Shown: positions 27,227-37,514, counted from the first letter of the stretch. The stretch is 64,000 bases of DNA from Pseudomonas fragi (GCF_002269505.1 NZ_NQKQ01000001.1:124001-188000); one strand, 5' to 3'. The notes: generated by a model not told the origin, from the sequence alone. Numbers and translations: made by a program.

Positions 27227-29533
27227 TTAGCGCGGCACTACCGGCTTGCGGGCCGGACGCTGGCTCTTGCCGCCCTTGGCTGCTTCCTGGCGCTCCTTGG
27301 CGGCCTGCTTGTTGCGGGCAAACGCAGCAGCCTTGGCCTGTTCACGCTTGTCCCACGGGTTACCACCATCACTGGCACGCGGCGGCAGGCCGGTGTGCTG
27401 GGTAAGGATCTTGGTGGTCTTCTCACCAGCCACCTTGTGGCTGCCGGCAGGTGTCGAGTTTTTGCGACGCGCACTCTGGTAGCTGTCGGTTGCAGGCTGA
27501 TGCAACGGGATCAGTTGATCCTTGCCTGAACCGATGAGGTCGGCACGGCCCATGCGGGTCAGCGCCTCACGCAGCATCGGCCAGCCTTTCGGGTCGTGGT
27601 AGCGCAGGAACGCCTTGTGTAGACGGCGCTGCTCTTCGCTTTTGACGATGGTCACCGAATCGCTCTTGTACGTGACCTTGCGCAGCGGGTTCTTGCCCGA
27701 GTGGTACATCGCGGTGGCGGTGGCCATCGGCGACGGGTAGAACGCCTGCACCTGGTCGGCACGGAAACCGTTGGTCTTGAGCCAGATCGCCAGGTTCATC
27801 ATGTCTTCATCTTTGGTGCCCGGGTGGGCCGCAATGAAGTACGGGATCAGGTACTGCTCTTTGCCTGCTTCCTTGGTGTACTTCTCGAACATGCGCTTGA
27901 ACTTGTCATAGCTGCCAATGCCCGGCTTCATCATCTGGTTGAGCGGACCTTCCTCGGTGTGTTCCGGGGCGATCTTCAGGTAACCACCTACGTGGTGGGT
28001 TACCAGTTCCTTCACGTATTCCGGGGACTCGACGGCAAGGTCGTAGCGCAGACCGGAAGCGATCAGGATTTTCTTCACGCCCGGCAAGGCACGCGCACTG
28101 CGGTACAGCTGAATCAGCGACGAGTGGTCAGTGTTCAGGTTCGGGCAGATGCCCGGGAATACGCAGGACGGCTTGCGGCACGCGGATTCGATTTCCGGCG
28201 TTTTGCAGGCAATGCGATACATGTTCGCAGTCGGGCCGCCGAGGTCGGAAATAACGCCGGTGAAACCCGGAACCTTGTCGCGGATCTCTTCGATTTCGCG
28301 AATGATCGACTCTTCGGAGCGGTTCTGGATGATGCGGCCTTCGTGCTCGGTAATCGAGCAGAAGGTGCAACCACCAAAGCAGCCACGCATGATGTTCACC
28401 GAGAAGCGGATCATGTCGTAGGCCGGGATTTTTTCCTTGCCGTACGCAGGATGGGGAATACGTGCGTAAGGCATGCCAAACACGTAGTCCATTTCTTCAG
28501 TGGTCATAGGGATCGGTGGCGGGTTGAACCACACATCCACTTCGCCGTGCTTTTGCACCAGCGCACGGGCGTTGCCCGGGTTGGTTTCAAGGTGCAACAC
28601 GCGGTTGGCGTGGGCATAAAGCACTGCATCCCCACGCACTTTCTCGACGGAAGGCAAGCGGATAACCGTCTTGTCGCGGGTCATGCGCGGGCTGGCCAGG
28701 ATTTGCACGACCTTGGCTTCGTTCGGATCTTCAACCGGGCCCTTTTCCTGCTCGATGGCGCAGGCCTGGGTGTCCTGGGTGTTGACGTACGGGTTGATGA
28801 TCTTGTCGACCTTGCCCGGACGGTCAATACGGGTTGAATCGACTTCATACCAGTCTTTAGGCGTATCGCGGCGAATGAACGCGGTACCGCGCACATCGGT
28901 AATGTCTTCAATCTTGTGGCCGTAGGACAGACGCTGGGCCACTTCAACAATGGCGCGCTCGGCGTTGCCGTACAGCAGGATGTCGGCGCAGGCGTCGATC
29001 AGGATCGAGTTGCGGACACGGTCCTGCCAGTAATCGTAATGCGCGATACGGCGCAGGGACGCTTCGATGCCGCCGAGGACAATCGGCACATTCTTGTAGG
29101 CTTCTTTACAACGCTGGCTGTACACCAGGCTGGCGCGATCCGGACGTTTTCCAGCCATGCCACCAGGGGTGTAGGCGTCATCGGAACGGATCTTTTTGTC
29201 GGCGGTGTAGCGGTTGATCATCGAGTCCATGTTGCCGGCGGCAACGCCGAAGAACAGGTTTGGCTCGCCCAGCTTCATGAAGTCGTCTTTGGACTGCCAG
29301 TTCGGCTGCGCAATGATGCCCACACGGAAACCCTGGGACTCCAGCAAACGACCAATGATGGCCATGCCGAACGAAGGATGATCGACATAGGCATCACCGG
29401 TCACGATGATGATGTCGCATGAATCCCAGCCAAGCTGATCCATCTCCTCCCTGCTCATTGGCAGGAATGGTGCTGGGCCGAAACATTCGGCCCAGTACTT
29501 CGGATAGTCAAATAGAGGCTTGGCTGATTGCAT
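27227..29533 (-). CDS. ygiQ: YgiQ family radical SAM protein
   Basis: 768 residues. An N-terminal YgiQ domain ([20 protein letters not shown] at the start of the protein) is followed by a radical SAM core with the [4Fe-4S] Cys triad in [12 protein letters not shown], and a basic C-terminal tail rich in Lys/Arg. The family is widespread and its substrate remains unknown. I chose the ATG at 29533, which gives the family N terminus [16 protein letters not shown], though the ribosome site before it is weak. It stands alone between two REP doublets. Confidence 0.9.
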   Translation of the reverse strand: MQSAKPLFDYPKYWAECFGPAPFLPMSREEMDQLGWDSCDIIIVTGDAYVDHPSFGMAIIGRLLESQGFRVGIIAQPNWQSKDDFMKLGEPNLFFGVAAGNMDSMINRYTADKKIRSDDAYTPGGMAGKRPDRASLVYSQRCKEAYKNVPIVLGGIEASLRRIAHYDYWQDRVRNSILIDACADILLYGNAERAIVEVAQRLSYGHKIEDITDVRGTAFIRRDTPKDWYEVDSTRIDRPGKVDKIINPYVNTQDTQACAIEQEKGPVEDPNEAKVVQILASPRMTRDKTVIRLPSVEKVRGDAVLYAHANRVLHLETNPGNARALVQKHGEVDVWFNPPPIPMTTEEMDYVFGMPYARIPHPAYGKEKIPAYDMIRFSVNIMRGCFGGCTFCSITEHEGRIIQNRSEESIIREIEEIRDKVPGFTGVISDLGGPTANMYRIACKTPEIESACRKPSCVFPGICPNLNTDHSSLIQLYRSARALPGVKKILIASGLRYDLAVESPEYVKELVTHHVGGYLKIAPEHTEEGPLNQMMKPGIGSYDKFKRMFEKYTKEAGKEQYLIPYFIAAHPGTKDEDMMNLAIWLKTNGFRADQVQAFYPSPMATATAMYHSGKNPLRKVTYKSDSVTIVKSEEQRRLHKAFLRYHDPKGWPMLREALTRMGRADLIGSGKDQLIPLHQPATDSYQSARRKNSTPAGSHKVAGEKTTKILTQHTGLPPRASDGGNPWDKREQAKAAAFARNKQAAKERQEAAKGGKSQRPARKPVVPR

Positions 29534-29665
29534 GTCGATGACCGGTGTTGAGTGCAAAAAAGGGGGCGCGGCATTTACTAAGAAATTCGCGGGCGCGGAA
29601 TATAGCACAAAAAATGACCAATTCCGACGGCGATGGTCGGAATTGATGGGTACAGGCATATTGTC

Positions 29666-29752
29666 TGTGGGAGCGAGCTTGCTCGCGATTCAGGCGGCGC
29701 GGTCTATCTGATTGACCGCGTCAATTCTATCGCTGGCAGGCCAACTCCCACA
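29666..29752. repeat. REP doublet (REPIN), 87 bp, one decayed arm
   Basis: Left arm tgtgggagcgagcttgctcg; right arm gctggcaggccaactcccac has several changes. It lies between ygiQ and the dnaB stop. Confidence 0.8.
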
Positions 29753-29765
29753 GAAGCCGGACAGG

Positions 29766-31160
29766 TTAATCGTCGTCGAAGTTGTAGCTGCCCGGCGCCA
29801 GGTTTTCAAAGCGCGTGTATTTACCGATAAACGCCAGGCGCGTCGTCCCGATAGGGCCGTTACGCTGCTTGCCGATGATGATCTCGGCAATACCTTTGTG
29901 CTCGGTCTCGGGGTGGTACACCTCGTCGCGATACACGAACATGATGACGTCGGCATCCTGCTCGATGGCTCCGGACTCACGCAAGTCGGAGTTGATCGGG
30001 CGCTTGTTGGGGCGCTGCTCAAGGGAGCGGTTGAGCTGCGACAACGCCACTACCGGGCAGTTGAATTCCTTGGCCAGCGCCTTGAGGGATCGGGAGATTT
30101 CGGAAATTTCATTGGTCCGGTTGTCACCGCCCGAACCCGGGATCTGCATCAATTGCAGGTAGTCGATCATGATCAGGCCGATATCGCCGTGCTCACGTAC
30201 CAGTCGTCGGGTACGGGCGCGCATTTCCGATGGGCTGATGCCAGCCGTATCGTCGATAAACAGCTTGCGGTCGTTGAGCAGGTTGACCGCCGACGTCAGG
30301 CGCGGCCAATCGTCGTCTTCAAGGCGACCGGCCCGGACCTTGGTCTGGTCGATACGCCCAAGCGACGACAGCATACGCATGATCAGCGATTCACCTGGCA
30401 TCTCGAGGGAGTAAACCAGTACCGCTTTTTCGCTGCGCAACACTGCGTTTTCAACGAGGTTCATCGCAAAGGTGGTTTTACCCATCGATGGACGACCCGC
30501 CACGATGATCAGGTCGGCAGGCTGCAGGCCGCTGGTCATGCCGTCCAGGTCGGTGTAGCCGGTGGACAGGCCGGTGATGGCGTTGTCGGTATTGAACAGC
30601 GTGTCGATACGGTCGATGGCTTTGGTCAACAGATCGTTGACGCTCACCGGGCCGCCGGTTTTTGGCCGGGCCTCGGCAATCGCGAAGATCTGGCGCTCGG
30701 CCTCGTCGAGAATTTCGGCAGCATTGCGGCCTTCAGGGTTGAAGGCACTGTCGGCGATCTCGGTGCTGATGCCGATCAACTGGCGCAAGGTCGCGCGCTC
30801 GCGAACGATCTGCGCATAGGCCTTGATGTTGGCGACCGACGGCGTGTTTTTTGCCAGCTCACCGAGGTAACCCAGACCACCCACTTGCGACGTCTGACCT
30901 TCCTTGTCCAATTGCTCGGCAAGGGTCACGACGTCGATCGGCGAGTTCTGGTCCGCCAATTTGGCAATGGCGCGGAAGATCAGGCGATGGTCATGTCGAT
31001 AGAAATCACCGTCCGAGACCTGATCCAGCACGCGTTCCCAGGCGTTGTTATCCAGCATCAAACCACCGAGCACAGCCTGTTCGGCCTCGATGGAGTGCGG
31101 AGGCACCTTCAGGGCTGCGGTTTGTAGATCGTATTGCTCAGGAGCGGAGATATCGTTCAT
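29766..31160 (-). CDS. dnaB: Replicative DNA helicase DnaB
   Basis: 464 residues, the Pseudomonas length. The N-terminal primase-binding domain starts PPHSIEAEQAVLGGLMLD, and the C-terminal RecA-like motor has Walker A AGRPSMGKTTFAMN, Walker B GLIMIDYLQLM and VVALSQLNRSLEQR. It unwinds DNA at the fork as a hexamer. The ATG at 31160 (MNDISAPEQYDL) is the family start; the frame continues upstream to 31259 only through the terminator hairpin of the preceding operon. Confidence 0.97.
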   Translation of the reverse strand: MNDISAPEQYDLQTAALKVPPHSIEAEQAVLGGLMLDNNAWERVLDQVSDGDFYRHDHRLIFRAIAKLADQNSPIDVVTLAEQLDKEGQTSQVGGLGYLGELAKNTPSVANIKAYAQIVRERATLRQLIGISTEIADSAFNPEGRNAAEILDEAERQIFAIAEARPKTGGPVSVNDLLTKAIDRIDTLFNTDNAITGLSTGYTDLDGMTSGLQPADLIIVAGRPSMGKTTFAMNLVENAVLRSEKAVLVYSLEMPGESLIMRMLSSLGRIDQTKVRAGRLEDDDWPRLTSAVNLLNDRKLFIDDTAGISPSEMRARTRRLVREHGDIGLIMIDYLQLMQIPGSGGDNRTNEISEISRSLKALAKEFNCPVVALSQLNRSLEQRPNKRPINSDLRESGAIEQDADVIMFVYRDEVYHPETEHKGIAEIIIGKQRNGPIGTTRLAFIGKYTRFENLAPGSYNFDDD

Positions 31161-31207
31161 GGCCACTTGGAATAGGTATGAAAAATCAGAAACTGCAGAA
31201 AGACAAA

Positions 31208-31236
31208 GGGCACGACCTGTAAACAGGATCGTGCCC
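31208..31236 (-). terminator. Rho-independent terminator of the rpsF-rplI operon
   Basis: On the minus strand GGGCACGA-TCCTG-ttta-CAGG-TCGTGCCC forms a long near-perfect stem followed by TTTGTCTTT. It separates rplI from dnaB. Confidence 0.85.
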
Positions 31237-31281
31237 GATGTTAACCGTCCAGCACACAAGGTGCCAGTCAGTTAAGACTGC

Positions 31282-31728
31282 TTAAGCAGCTACCACAACA
31301 ACGCGTACGGTTGCTTCAACTTCGGCGTGCAGGTGCACAGCCACGTCGAATTCGCCAACGTTGCGGATAGTGCCGTTCGGCAGACGAACTTCGCTTTTAG
31401 CAACTTCAACGCCCGAGGCGGTCAGTGCATCAGCGATGTCGTGAGTGCCGATCGAGCCGAACAGCTTGCCTTCGTCGCCAGCGGTGGCAGTGATAGTCAC
31501 TTCCAGCTCAGCCAGTTGGGCAGCGCGTGTTTCAGCCGAAGCTTTTTTGTCTGCAGCAGCTTGTTCCAGCTCAGCACGACGCTCTTCAAACGCAGCCAGG
31601 TTGGCAGCGGTTGCAGCGGTAGCTTTGCCGTACGGCAGCAGGTAGTTACGACCGTAACCGGCCTTAACATTTACTTTGTCGCCCAGGTTGCCCAGGTTCG
31701 CGACTTTTTCCAGAAGGATCAGTTGCAT
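31282..31728 (-). CDS. rplI: 50S ribosomal protein L9
   Basis: 148 residues. The N-terminal L9 signature is [20 protein letters not shown] and [13 protein letters not shown], then a long connecting helix ([20 protein letters not shown]) and a C-terminal 23S-binding domain. It is the last gene of the rpsF-rpsR-membrane protein-rplI operon. Confidence 0.98.
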   Translation of the reverse strand: MQLILLEKVANLGNLGDKVNVKAGYGRNYLLPYGKATAATAANLAAFEERRAELEQAAADKKASAETRAAQLAELEVTITATAGDEGKLFGSIGTHDIADALTASGVEVAKSEVRLPNGTIRNVGEFDVAVHLHAEVEATVRVVVVAA

Positions 31729-31747
31729 GTGAAAATCCTCTTAACTT

Positions 31748-32644
31748 TTAACCTTCACCGTCCGCAGAGTCTTTATCGGTGCCTTTGGGCGCCAGACGTC
31801 CGCGAAAATCAATCAGGCTGTCGACAATGGCCAAAACCACGAGCAACGGATAGATCAGCTGCATAAACAGCAACAGCGTGACGTACAACCCCACCAGCCA
31901 AAACTTGGCCAGTCGCTTTTGCGCCACCAGCCCGTGAATCAGGGCCAGCCCGGCGAAGAACAACGCTACGCTGCACAACGGCGTAAGCATGGCCATTTCG
32001 GGACCGAAGTTCGGCCCTACAAGCATGCACGCCAGCAATACGAGCGCTGGTCCCAGCGGTAGGCGGATGCTGCGAAATTCGCTGGCAAAACCACCCGGAT
32101 TATACAACAACGCCTGCCAGTAACGCCCAAGCATCAGGCTAAGCACGCTGACGACCTGCATCAAAGCTGCAATCAAACCGGTAAGGACGGGTGCAATCAG
32201 TGCTCCAAGGCGCGCTCGCTCTACGTCGGACAACTTGTCGTAGAGACCATTGAGGACCTGCGGCAGAAGTTTTTCCAACTCCTGCGCCATCGCACCAATG
32301 GGTTCGCGGAAAACCGTACCCAAGATCACGCCATACACCACACCCAACGCTACGCTGACCAGCAGCACGCGATTCCAGGACTGACCGGCGCGTAACATCA
32401 ACGCCAGCCCCAGGGTTCCCAGCAGCACCATAAGGGTGCGAGGTTCCCCGATAAACCACCAGACCAAGGCCGGCAGTAACGCCCATGAGAGGATGCTCAA
32501 CGCATCTCTCGGACCGCGCCGCAGAAGCACAAGGCACCCTGCAGCAGCACTCAACCAGAACAAGAACGGCAATGCCGCACATCCGGCCACGATTAACGTG
32601 GCCTGCACACGGCCTCGCATGATGAACTCAGCTAAGGCGCGCAT
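31748..32644 (-). CDS. DUF2232-type membrane protein of the rpsF-rplI operon
   Basis: 298 residues with about eight predicted membrane spans and almost no soluble loops except residues 128-160 (EPIGAMAQELEKLLPQVLNG). It sits between rpsR and rplI, a place conserved in pseudomonads. The function is unknown; DUF2232/YybS-like proteins are inner-membrane proteins. Co-transcription with ribosomal proteins hints at a growth-linked role, which is inference only. Confidence 0.75.
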   Translation of the reverse strand: MRALAEFIMRGRVQATLIVAGCAALPFLFWLSAAAGCLVLLRRGPRDALSILSWALLPALVWWFIGEPRTLMVLLGTLGLALMLRAGQSWNRVLLVSVALGVVYGVILGTVFREPIGAMAQELEKLLPQVLNGLYDKLSDVERARLGALIAPVLTGLIAALMQVVSVLSLMLGRYWQALLYNPGGFASEFRSIRLPLGPALVLLACMLVGPNFGPEMAMLTPLCSVALFFAGLALIHGLVAQKRLAKFWLVGLYVTLLLFMQLIYPLLVVLAIVDSLIDFRGRLAPKGTDKDSADGEG

Positions 32645-32680
32645 GCTTTCAATCCTTTACTACTTGTCGACTGCCCGGTC

Positions 32681-32911
32681 TCAGCGGCCGTGGCTGTCGG
32701 TGTAGGCCAGCAGGGCCAGGAAGCGGGCGCGCTTGATAGCGGTGGCCAGCTGACGCTGATAACGAGCTTTAGTACCGGTGATGCGGCTTGGAACAATTTT
32801 GCCGGTCTCGGATACGTAAGCTTTCAGAGTGTTGAGATCCTTGTAATCGATCTCTTTCACTTCTTCTGCGGTGAAGCGGCAGAATTTACGACGACGGAAG
32901 AAACGTGCCAT
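32681..32911 (-). CDS. rpsR: 30S ribosomal protein S18
   Basis: 76 residues with the S18 signature ([40 protein letters not shown]). S18 binds S6 and 16S rRNA in the platform of the small subunit. It lies 28 bp downstream of rpsF. Confidence 0.98.
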   Translation of the reverse strand: MARFFRRRKFCRFTAEEVKEIDYKDLNTLKAYVSETGKIVPSRITGTKARYQRQLATAIKRARFLALLAYTDSHGR

Positions 32912-32939
32912 GTAATTGGCTCCTCAAAAGGTCCGTGGA

Positions 32940-33365
32940 TTACTCGTCAGCGTTATCGCTGGCGTCGCTGTTATCGCTGTCATCGCCATCGGCGCTGTCA
33001 GAATGCTCAGGACGGTCACGACGCTCACGGCGCTCACTGCGGTTCTCTTCAGCCTTGAGCATCTCGGACTGGCCAGTTACGGCTTCGTCGCGACGGATGA
33101 CCAGGTTACGGATCACAGCATCGTTGTAACGGAAGTTGTCTTCCAGCTCAGCCAGGGCTTTGCCAGTGCACTCAACGTTCAGCATCACGTAGTGAGCCTT
33201 GTGAACATTGTTGATTGCGTAGGCCAGTTGACGACGGCCCCAATCTTCCAGACGGTGGATTTTGCCGCCGTCTTCTTCGATCAGCTTGGTGTAACGCTCT
33301 ACCATGCCGCCGACTTGTTCGCTTTGATCCGGGTGGACCAAAAAGATGATTTCGTAATGACGCAT
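32940..33365 (-). CDS. rpsF: 30S ribosomal protein S6
   Basis: 141 residues. The S6 fold starts [20 protein letters not shown], with [19 protein letters not shown]. The last 30 or so residues are an Asp/Ser/Glu-rich acidic tail, the C-terminal region that RimK extends with glutamates in many gammaproteobacteria. It is the first gene of its operon. Confidence 0.98.
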   Translation of the reverse strand: MRHYEIIFLVHPDQSEQVGGMVERYTKLIEEDGGKIHRLEDWGRRQLAYAINNVHKAHYVMLNVECTGKALAELEDNFRYNDAVIRNLVIRRDEAVTGQSEMLKAEENRSERRERRDRPEHSDSADGDDSDNSDASDNADE

Positions 33366-33390
33366 GAATGCTCCTTACGGGTTGTAGCCT

Positions 33391-33410
33391 GCCGCTAACT
33401 AAAAAGCGGT
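33391..33410 (-). promoter_or_regulatory. Leader stem-loop of rpsF, candidate S6:S18 binding element
   Basis: On the minus strand CCGCT-8 nt-AGCGG lies in the leader, about 30-50 nt before the rpsF start. Many bacteria have a CCG-containing S6:S18 autoregulatory hairpin at this place; the match here is by position and CCG content. Confidence 0.45.
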
Positions 33411-33487
33411 CAGACAAGGAGTGAATGACACTTGTGTGTCTTGCCTAGAGAGGCACATATGCGCCCGCCATGACGGCAAGGGGCGCA

Positions 33488-33516
33488 ATTGTAGAGAAGG
33501 GACAACGGGCGCGCAA
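33488..33516 (-). promoter_or_regulatory. Sigma-70 promoter of the rpsF operon
   Basis: On the minus strand TTGCGC-17 bp-TACAAT, giving a start point near 33481 and a leader of about 115 nt. A GC-rich gcgccccttgccg stretch follows the -10, as in growth-rate-controlled promoters. Confidence 0.6.
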
Positions 33517-33567
33517 GGCAATTGGTGATTATTTGAACAATCCCGACCACTCACACACAAATACAAC

Positions 33568-33654
33568 TGTGGGAGCCAGCCTGCTGGCGAAGTAGGCAAC
33601 GCGACCTGCCAGACAGACCGTGTCGATACCTTCGCCAGCAGGCTGGCTCCCACA
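33568..33654. repeat. REP doublet (REPIN), 87 bp, variant arm sequence
   Basis: Arms tgtgggagccagcctgctgg and perfect complement. The core differs from the gcgggcttgctcgc type elsewhere in the window but the total length is the same. Confidence 0.9.
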
Positions 33655-33664
33655 GGGGTGTTGC

Positions 33665-34429
33665 TTACTTCTTCTTCGAAGACGTCTTGGCCTTGACGCT
33701 ACGCTGACGCTGAGCTTCGAACAGACAAACGCCTGTCGCTACCGAAACGTTCAGACTGCTGACACTGCCAGCCATCGGCAGGTTAACCAGGTAGTCGCAA
33801 TGCTCACGGGTCAGACGACGCATGCCCTTGCCTTCTGCACCCATGATCAGGATGGTTGGACCGGTCAGGTCCTGATCATAAATGCTGACTTCCGCTTCAC
33901 CGGCCGTGCCGACAACCCACAAGCCGCGCTGCTGGAGCTTTTCCAGGGTGCGCGCCAGGTTAGTCACAGCCACCAACGGAATAACTTCCGCTGCGCCACA
34001 GGCTACTTTTCGTACAGTCGGCGTCAATGTTGCAGACTTGTCCTTCGGCACGATTACAGCCAGCGCACCGGCGGCATCCGCCGAACGCAAGCAAGCACCC
34101 AGGTTGTGAGGATCGGTCACGCCGTCCAGCACCAGCAGCAACGGTGCACCTTCGGTGCGATCGAGCAGCTCGTCGAGCATGGCTTCGCCCCAGACCTGGC
34201 TCGGACTAACGTCCGCCACCACACCCTGGTGCACGCCTTCTACCCAGACGTCCATTTCACGACGCTCGGCCTGGCCAACCGCCACACGGTTTTCGTTGGC
34301 CAGTTCGATCAGCGTTTGTACCCGCGGATCACTGCGGCCTTCTGCCAGCCATACCTGCTTGACGCGCTTGGGATGGTGACGCAGCAATGCTTCTACGGCA
34401 TGCACGCCGTAGATTTTTTCCAGACTCAT
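33665..34429 (-). CDS. rlmB: 23S rRNA (guanosine2251-2'-O)-methyltransferase RlmB
   Basis: 254 residues of the SPOUT/TrmH class. An N-terminal substrate-binding domain (MSLEKIYGVHAVEALLRHHP) is followed by the knotted methyltransferase domain with VLDGVTDPHNLGACLRSADA, ILIMGAEGKGMRRLTREHCD and the final NVSVATGVCLFE. It methylates G2251 in the P loop of 23S rRNA. Its start overlaps the rnr stop by 4 nt. Confidence 0.96.
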   Translation of the reverse strand: MSLEKIYGVHAVEALLRHHPKRVKQVWLAEGRSDPRVQTLIELANENRVAVGQAERREMDVWVEGVHQGVVADVSPSQVWGEAMLDELLDRTEGAPLLLVLDGVTDPHNLGACLRSADAAGALAVIVPKDKSATLTPTVRKVACGAAEVIPLVAVTNLARTLEKLQQRGLWVVGTAGEAEVSIYDQDLTGPTILIMGAEGKGMRRLTREHCDYLVNLPMAGSVSSLNVSVATGVCLFEAQRQRSVKAKTSSKKK

Positions 34430-37089
34430 GACTTGGCCTTAGGTTTGCGCGCCCCGCCGCTTTTGGCGGCTGGAGCGGTGCCCGATTTTGGCGGGCCTTT
34501 ACGATGTTTGCTCGGCTTGGAAGGCTTGCCCGCATCTTTTGCAGGCGCCCCCCTACTCGACTTTCCCGGCTCCGATGTCCGACCGCCGCTTTTCGATTCG
34601 GCCAACAGCGCCTGTTTCAATTCACGGCTTTTGCGCAGCTCGGCGTTATTGGCCGCCGCGTCCCCAGGACGGTAAGTCTCATCGGACGACTTTTTCACCG
34701 CCTTGGCTGGCGCACTGCGGCGCGCTGCCGGGGCAGGCTCAACCGGCTTTTCAGTAGGCTTGGTGCCCGACTTGCCAGCATTTTTGGCTTTCGGCGCATC
34801 AGCAGTGCGATTTTTACGACCAATCGGCGCACTGAGGGTTTTTTCCGCCATTTCGAAGTCGATCTTGCGCTCGTCGAGATCGACGCGCATGACCCGCACT
34901 TCAACGGTATCGCCCAAGCGGAAGCTGCGACCGGTGCGCTCGCCCGCCAGGCGGTGATGCACAGGATCAAAGTGGTAGTAATCGCCCGGCAAGGCAGTTA
35001 CGTGAACCAGACCTTCAACATAGATATCGGTCAGCTCCACAAACAGGCCAAAACCGGTCACTGCCGTCACAACACCCGGGAACGACTCGCCTACACGATC
35101 CTTCATGAACTCGCACTTGAGCCAGTTGGTCACGTCGCGGGTGGCTTCGTCGGCACGGCGCTCACTCATCGAGCACTGCTCACCGAGCTGCTCAAGGATC
35201 GCTTCGTCGTACGGATAAATCCGCGCTTTCGGAATGGTCATCGCGCCAGCACGGCGAACGTGCGGGGTATCCATTTTGGAATGGATCACGCTACGGATCG
35301 CACGGTGCGTCAACAGGTCCGGGTAGCGGCGAATCGGCGAGGTGAAGTGGGTGTAGGCTTCATAATTCAGGCCGAAGTGGCCCTGGTTATCAGAGCTGTA
35401 CACCGCCTGGCTCAGCGAACGCAGCATTACGGTCTGGATCAGATGGAAGTCCGGACGATCCTTGATGCTGGCCAGCAATGCCTGGTAATCCTTCGGCGAC
35501 GGACCGTCTTTGCCCTTGTGCAGGCTCAGACCCAGCTCACCGAGGAACGCACGCAGTTTTTCCAGACGCTCCGGCGGCGGACCATCGTGAACACGATACA
35601 GCGCAGGAATCTCGTGCTTCTTGAGGAACTCGGCGGTGGCCACGTTGGCCGCCAGCATGCACTCTTCGATCAGCTTGTGCGCATCGTTACGGGTGGTTGG
35701 GCGAATGTCGGCGATTTTGCGATCGGAACCGAAGATGATCCGGGTTTCCTGGGTCTCAAAATCAATCGCGCCACGGGTATGACGAGCGGTCAGCAGCACC
35801 TTGTACAGCGAGTAAAGCTGCTTGAGGTGCGGCACTACATCAGCATATTCGCTGCGCAGCTGCTTGGCTTCGCTGGTTTTCGGCTGCTCCAGAATAGTGC
35901 TGACCTTGTTGTAGGTCAGACGTGCCTGGGAGTGGATCACCGCCTCGTAGAACTGGTAGTCGGTCATTTCGCCGGTTTTGGAGATGGTCATCTCACAAAC
36001 CATGGCCAAACGGTCGACTTTCGGGTTCAGGGAGCACAGACCGTTGGACAGCTGCTCAGGCAGCATCGGGATCACGCGCTCAGGGAAGTAAACCGAGTTG
36101 CCGCGAACCTGGGCTTCGGCATCCAGGGCCGAACCGATTTTCACGTAGCTGGAAACGTCGGCAATCGCCACGTACAACTTCCAGCCGCCTGAGAACAGAC
36201 GCAGCTTGCCAGGCTTGGCTTCGCAGAATACGGCGTCATCGAAGTCGCGGGCATCTTCGCCGTCAATGGTAACGAACGGCAGATGACGCAGGTCGATGCG
36301 CTTCTCTTTGTCTTTTTCTTCGACTTCCGGCTTCAGACGGCTTGCTTCCTTAAGGACAGCTTCCGGCCAGACATGGGGAATGTCGTAAGTACGCAGGGCA
36401 ATATCGATTTCCATGCCTGGAGCCATGTAGTTGCCTACAACCTCCAGTACATCGCCTTGCGGCTGGAAACGTGGCGTCGGCCAGTGAGTGATCTTCACTT
36501 CGACGAACTGTCCGACTTTTGCGCCAGCGTTGCGACCCGGGGTCACCAGCACTTCCTGCTGGATCTTCGGGTTGTCGGCCACTACGAAGCCAATGCCGCC
36601 TTCTTCAAAGTAGCGACCCACGATGGTTTCGTGAGCACGAGAGACCACTTCGACGATCACGCCTTCGCGACGACCACGGCGGTCCAGCCCCGAAACACGG
36701 GCCAGCGCGCGATCACCATCAAACACCAGACGCATTTGCGCCGGGCTCATGAACAGGTCGTCGCTGCCGTCATCCGGGATCAGAAAGCCGAAGCCATCGC
36801 GGTGACCACTGATGCGACCGAGAATCAGGTCGAGCTTGTCCACCGGCGCGTAAGTGCCACGGCGGGTGTAAATCAGCTGGGCATCACGCTCCATCGCACG
36901 CAGGCGACGGCGCAAGGCCTCGATTTGGTCTTCTGTAGTCAGACCGAACTCTTCCACCAACTGTTCACGAGCAGCAGGCGAGCCACGCTCGGCCAGGTGC
37001 TGAAGGATCAGTTCGCGGCTAGGGATAGGGTTTTCGTATTTTTCCGCTTCACGTGCGGCCTCGGGATCGAGGGTCTGCCAATCGGCCAT
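34426..37089 (-). CDS. rnr: Ribonuclease R
   Basis: 887 residues, an RNB-family 3'-5' exoribonuclease. It shows an N-terminal helix-turn-helix, cold-shock domains, the RNB core with metal-binding DGEDARDFDDAVF (about residue 275), FTSPIRRYPDLLTHR, an S1 domain (GFGLFVELTDIYVEGLVHV) and a long Lys/Ala/Pro-rich basic tail over the last 130 residues. It degrades structured RNA, defective tRNA and rRNA, and acts in stress and cold. It overlaps rlmB by 4 nt. Confidence 0.97.
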   Translation of the reverse strand: MADWQTLDPEAAREAEKYENPIPSRELILQHLAERGSPAAREQLVEEFGLTTEDQIEALRRRLRAMERDAQLIYTRRGTYAPVDKLDLILGRISGHRDGFGFLIPDDGSDDLFMSPAQMRLVFDGDRALARVSGLDRRGRREGVIVEVVSRAHETIVGRYFEEGGIGFVVADNPKIQQEVLVTPGRNAGAKVGQFVEVKITHWPTPRFQPQGDVLEVVGNYMAPGMEIDIALRTYDIPHVWPEAVLKEASRLKPEVEEKDKEKRIDLRHLPFVTIDGEDARDFDDAVFCEAKPGKLRLFSGGWKLYVAIADVSSYVKIGSALDAEAQVRGNSVYFPERVIPMLPEQLSNGLCSLNPKVDRLAMVCEMTISKTGEMTDYQFYEAVIHSQARLTYNKVSTILEQPKTSEAKQLRSEYADVVPHLKQLYSLYKVLLTARHTRGAIDFETQETRIIFGSDRKIADIRPTTRNDAHKLIEECMLAANVATAEFLKKHEIPALYRVHDGPPPERLEKLRAFLGELGLSLHKGKDGPSPKDYQALLASIKDRPDFHLIQTVMLRSLSQAVYSSDNQGHFGLNYEAYTHFTSPIRRYPDLLTHRAIRSVIHSKMDTPHVRRAGAMTIPKARIYPYDEAILEQLGEQCSMSERRADEATRDVTNWLKCEFMKDRVGESFPGVVTAVTGFGLFVELTDIYVEGLVHVTALPGDYYHFDPVHHRLAGERTGRSFRLGDTVEVRVMRVDLDERKIDFEMAEKTLSAPIGRKNRTADAPKAKNAGKSGTKPTEKPVEPAPAARRSAPAKAVKKSSDETYRPGDAAANNAELRKSRELKQALLAESKSGGRTSEPGKSSRGAPAKDAGKPSKPSKHRKGPPKSGTAPAAKSGGARKPKAKS

Positions 37090-37250
37090 TAGATAGTTTT
37101 CACCTTGTCTATATGCGGGTTAGTTTGGCATACGCGTATTGAAACGGGAAATTTCAGGCACTCACCGGGCCTTAATAGTCCTTTCTGACGCGCTTTGCCG
37201 CTGTCGACCAACCGTTCGCGAAATATTTTCACTATTTTTAAACACAACGC

Positions 37251-37279
37251 TTTACAGGTCAAAGGTTCGTCCGTAAGAT
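37251..37279 (+). promoter_or_regulatory. Sigma-70 promoter of the first tRNA-Leu
   Basis: TTTACA-17 bp-TAAGAT, with a start point near 37286, about 30 nt before the mature tRNA end. Confidence 0.75.
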
Positions 37280-37316
37280 GCGCGCCATCAACAACGGCAA
37301 CAGCGTTGAAGATGCT

Positions 37317-37403
37317 GCCCAGATGGTGAAATTGGTAGACACGCCAGCTTCAGGTGCTGGTGATCGCAAGGTCGTGGAAGTTCGAGTCTTCTTCTGGGCA
37401 CCA
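37317..37403 (+). tRNA. tRNA-Leu (anticodon CAG)
   Basis: 87 nt including an encoded CCA. The acceptor GCCCAGA pairs with TCTGGGC, the anticodon loop TTCAGGT carries CAG, and a long variable arm (class II) and a GTTCGAGTC T loop follow. Confidence 0.97.
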
Positions 37404-37442
37404 ATTCGAGATTGCAGAGTAGTACACTCTTCAGCCTCACAC

Positions 37443-37466
37443 AAAAACCCGCGAAAGCGGGTTTTT
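37443..37466 (+). terminator. Terminator of the first tRNA-Leu
   Basis: AAAACCCGC-GAAA-GCGGGTTTTT, a GC stem with GAAA loop and T-run, 40 nt after the tRNA. Confidence 0.9.
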
Positions 37467-37514
37467 GCATTCCAGGTCAGCTAAGCCCCTGATTTAATAA
37501 AATTAAAACAGGGG

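Noticed and set aside
34504-36192. 562-codon plus-strand frame
   Set aside because: Fully antisense to rnr, whose RNB and S1 motifs are clear.
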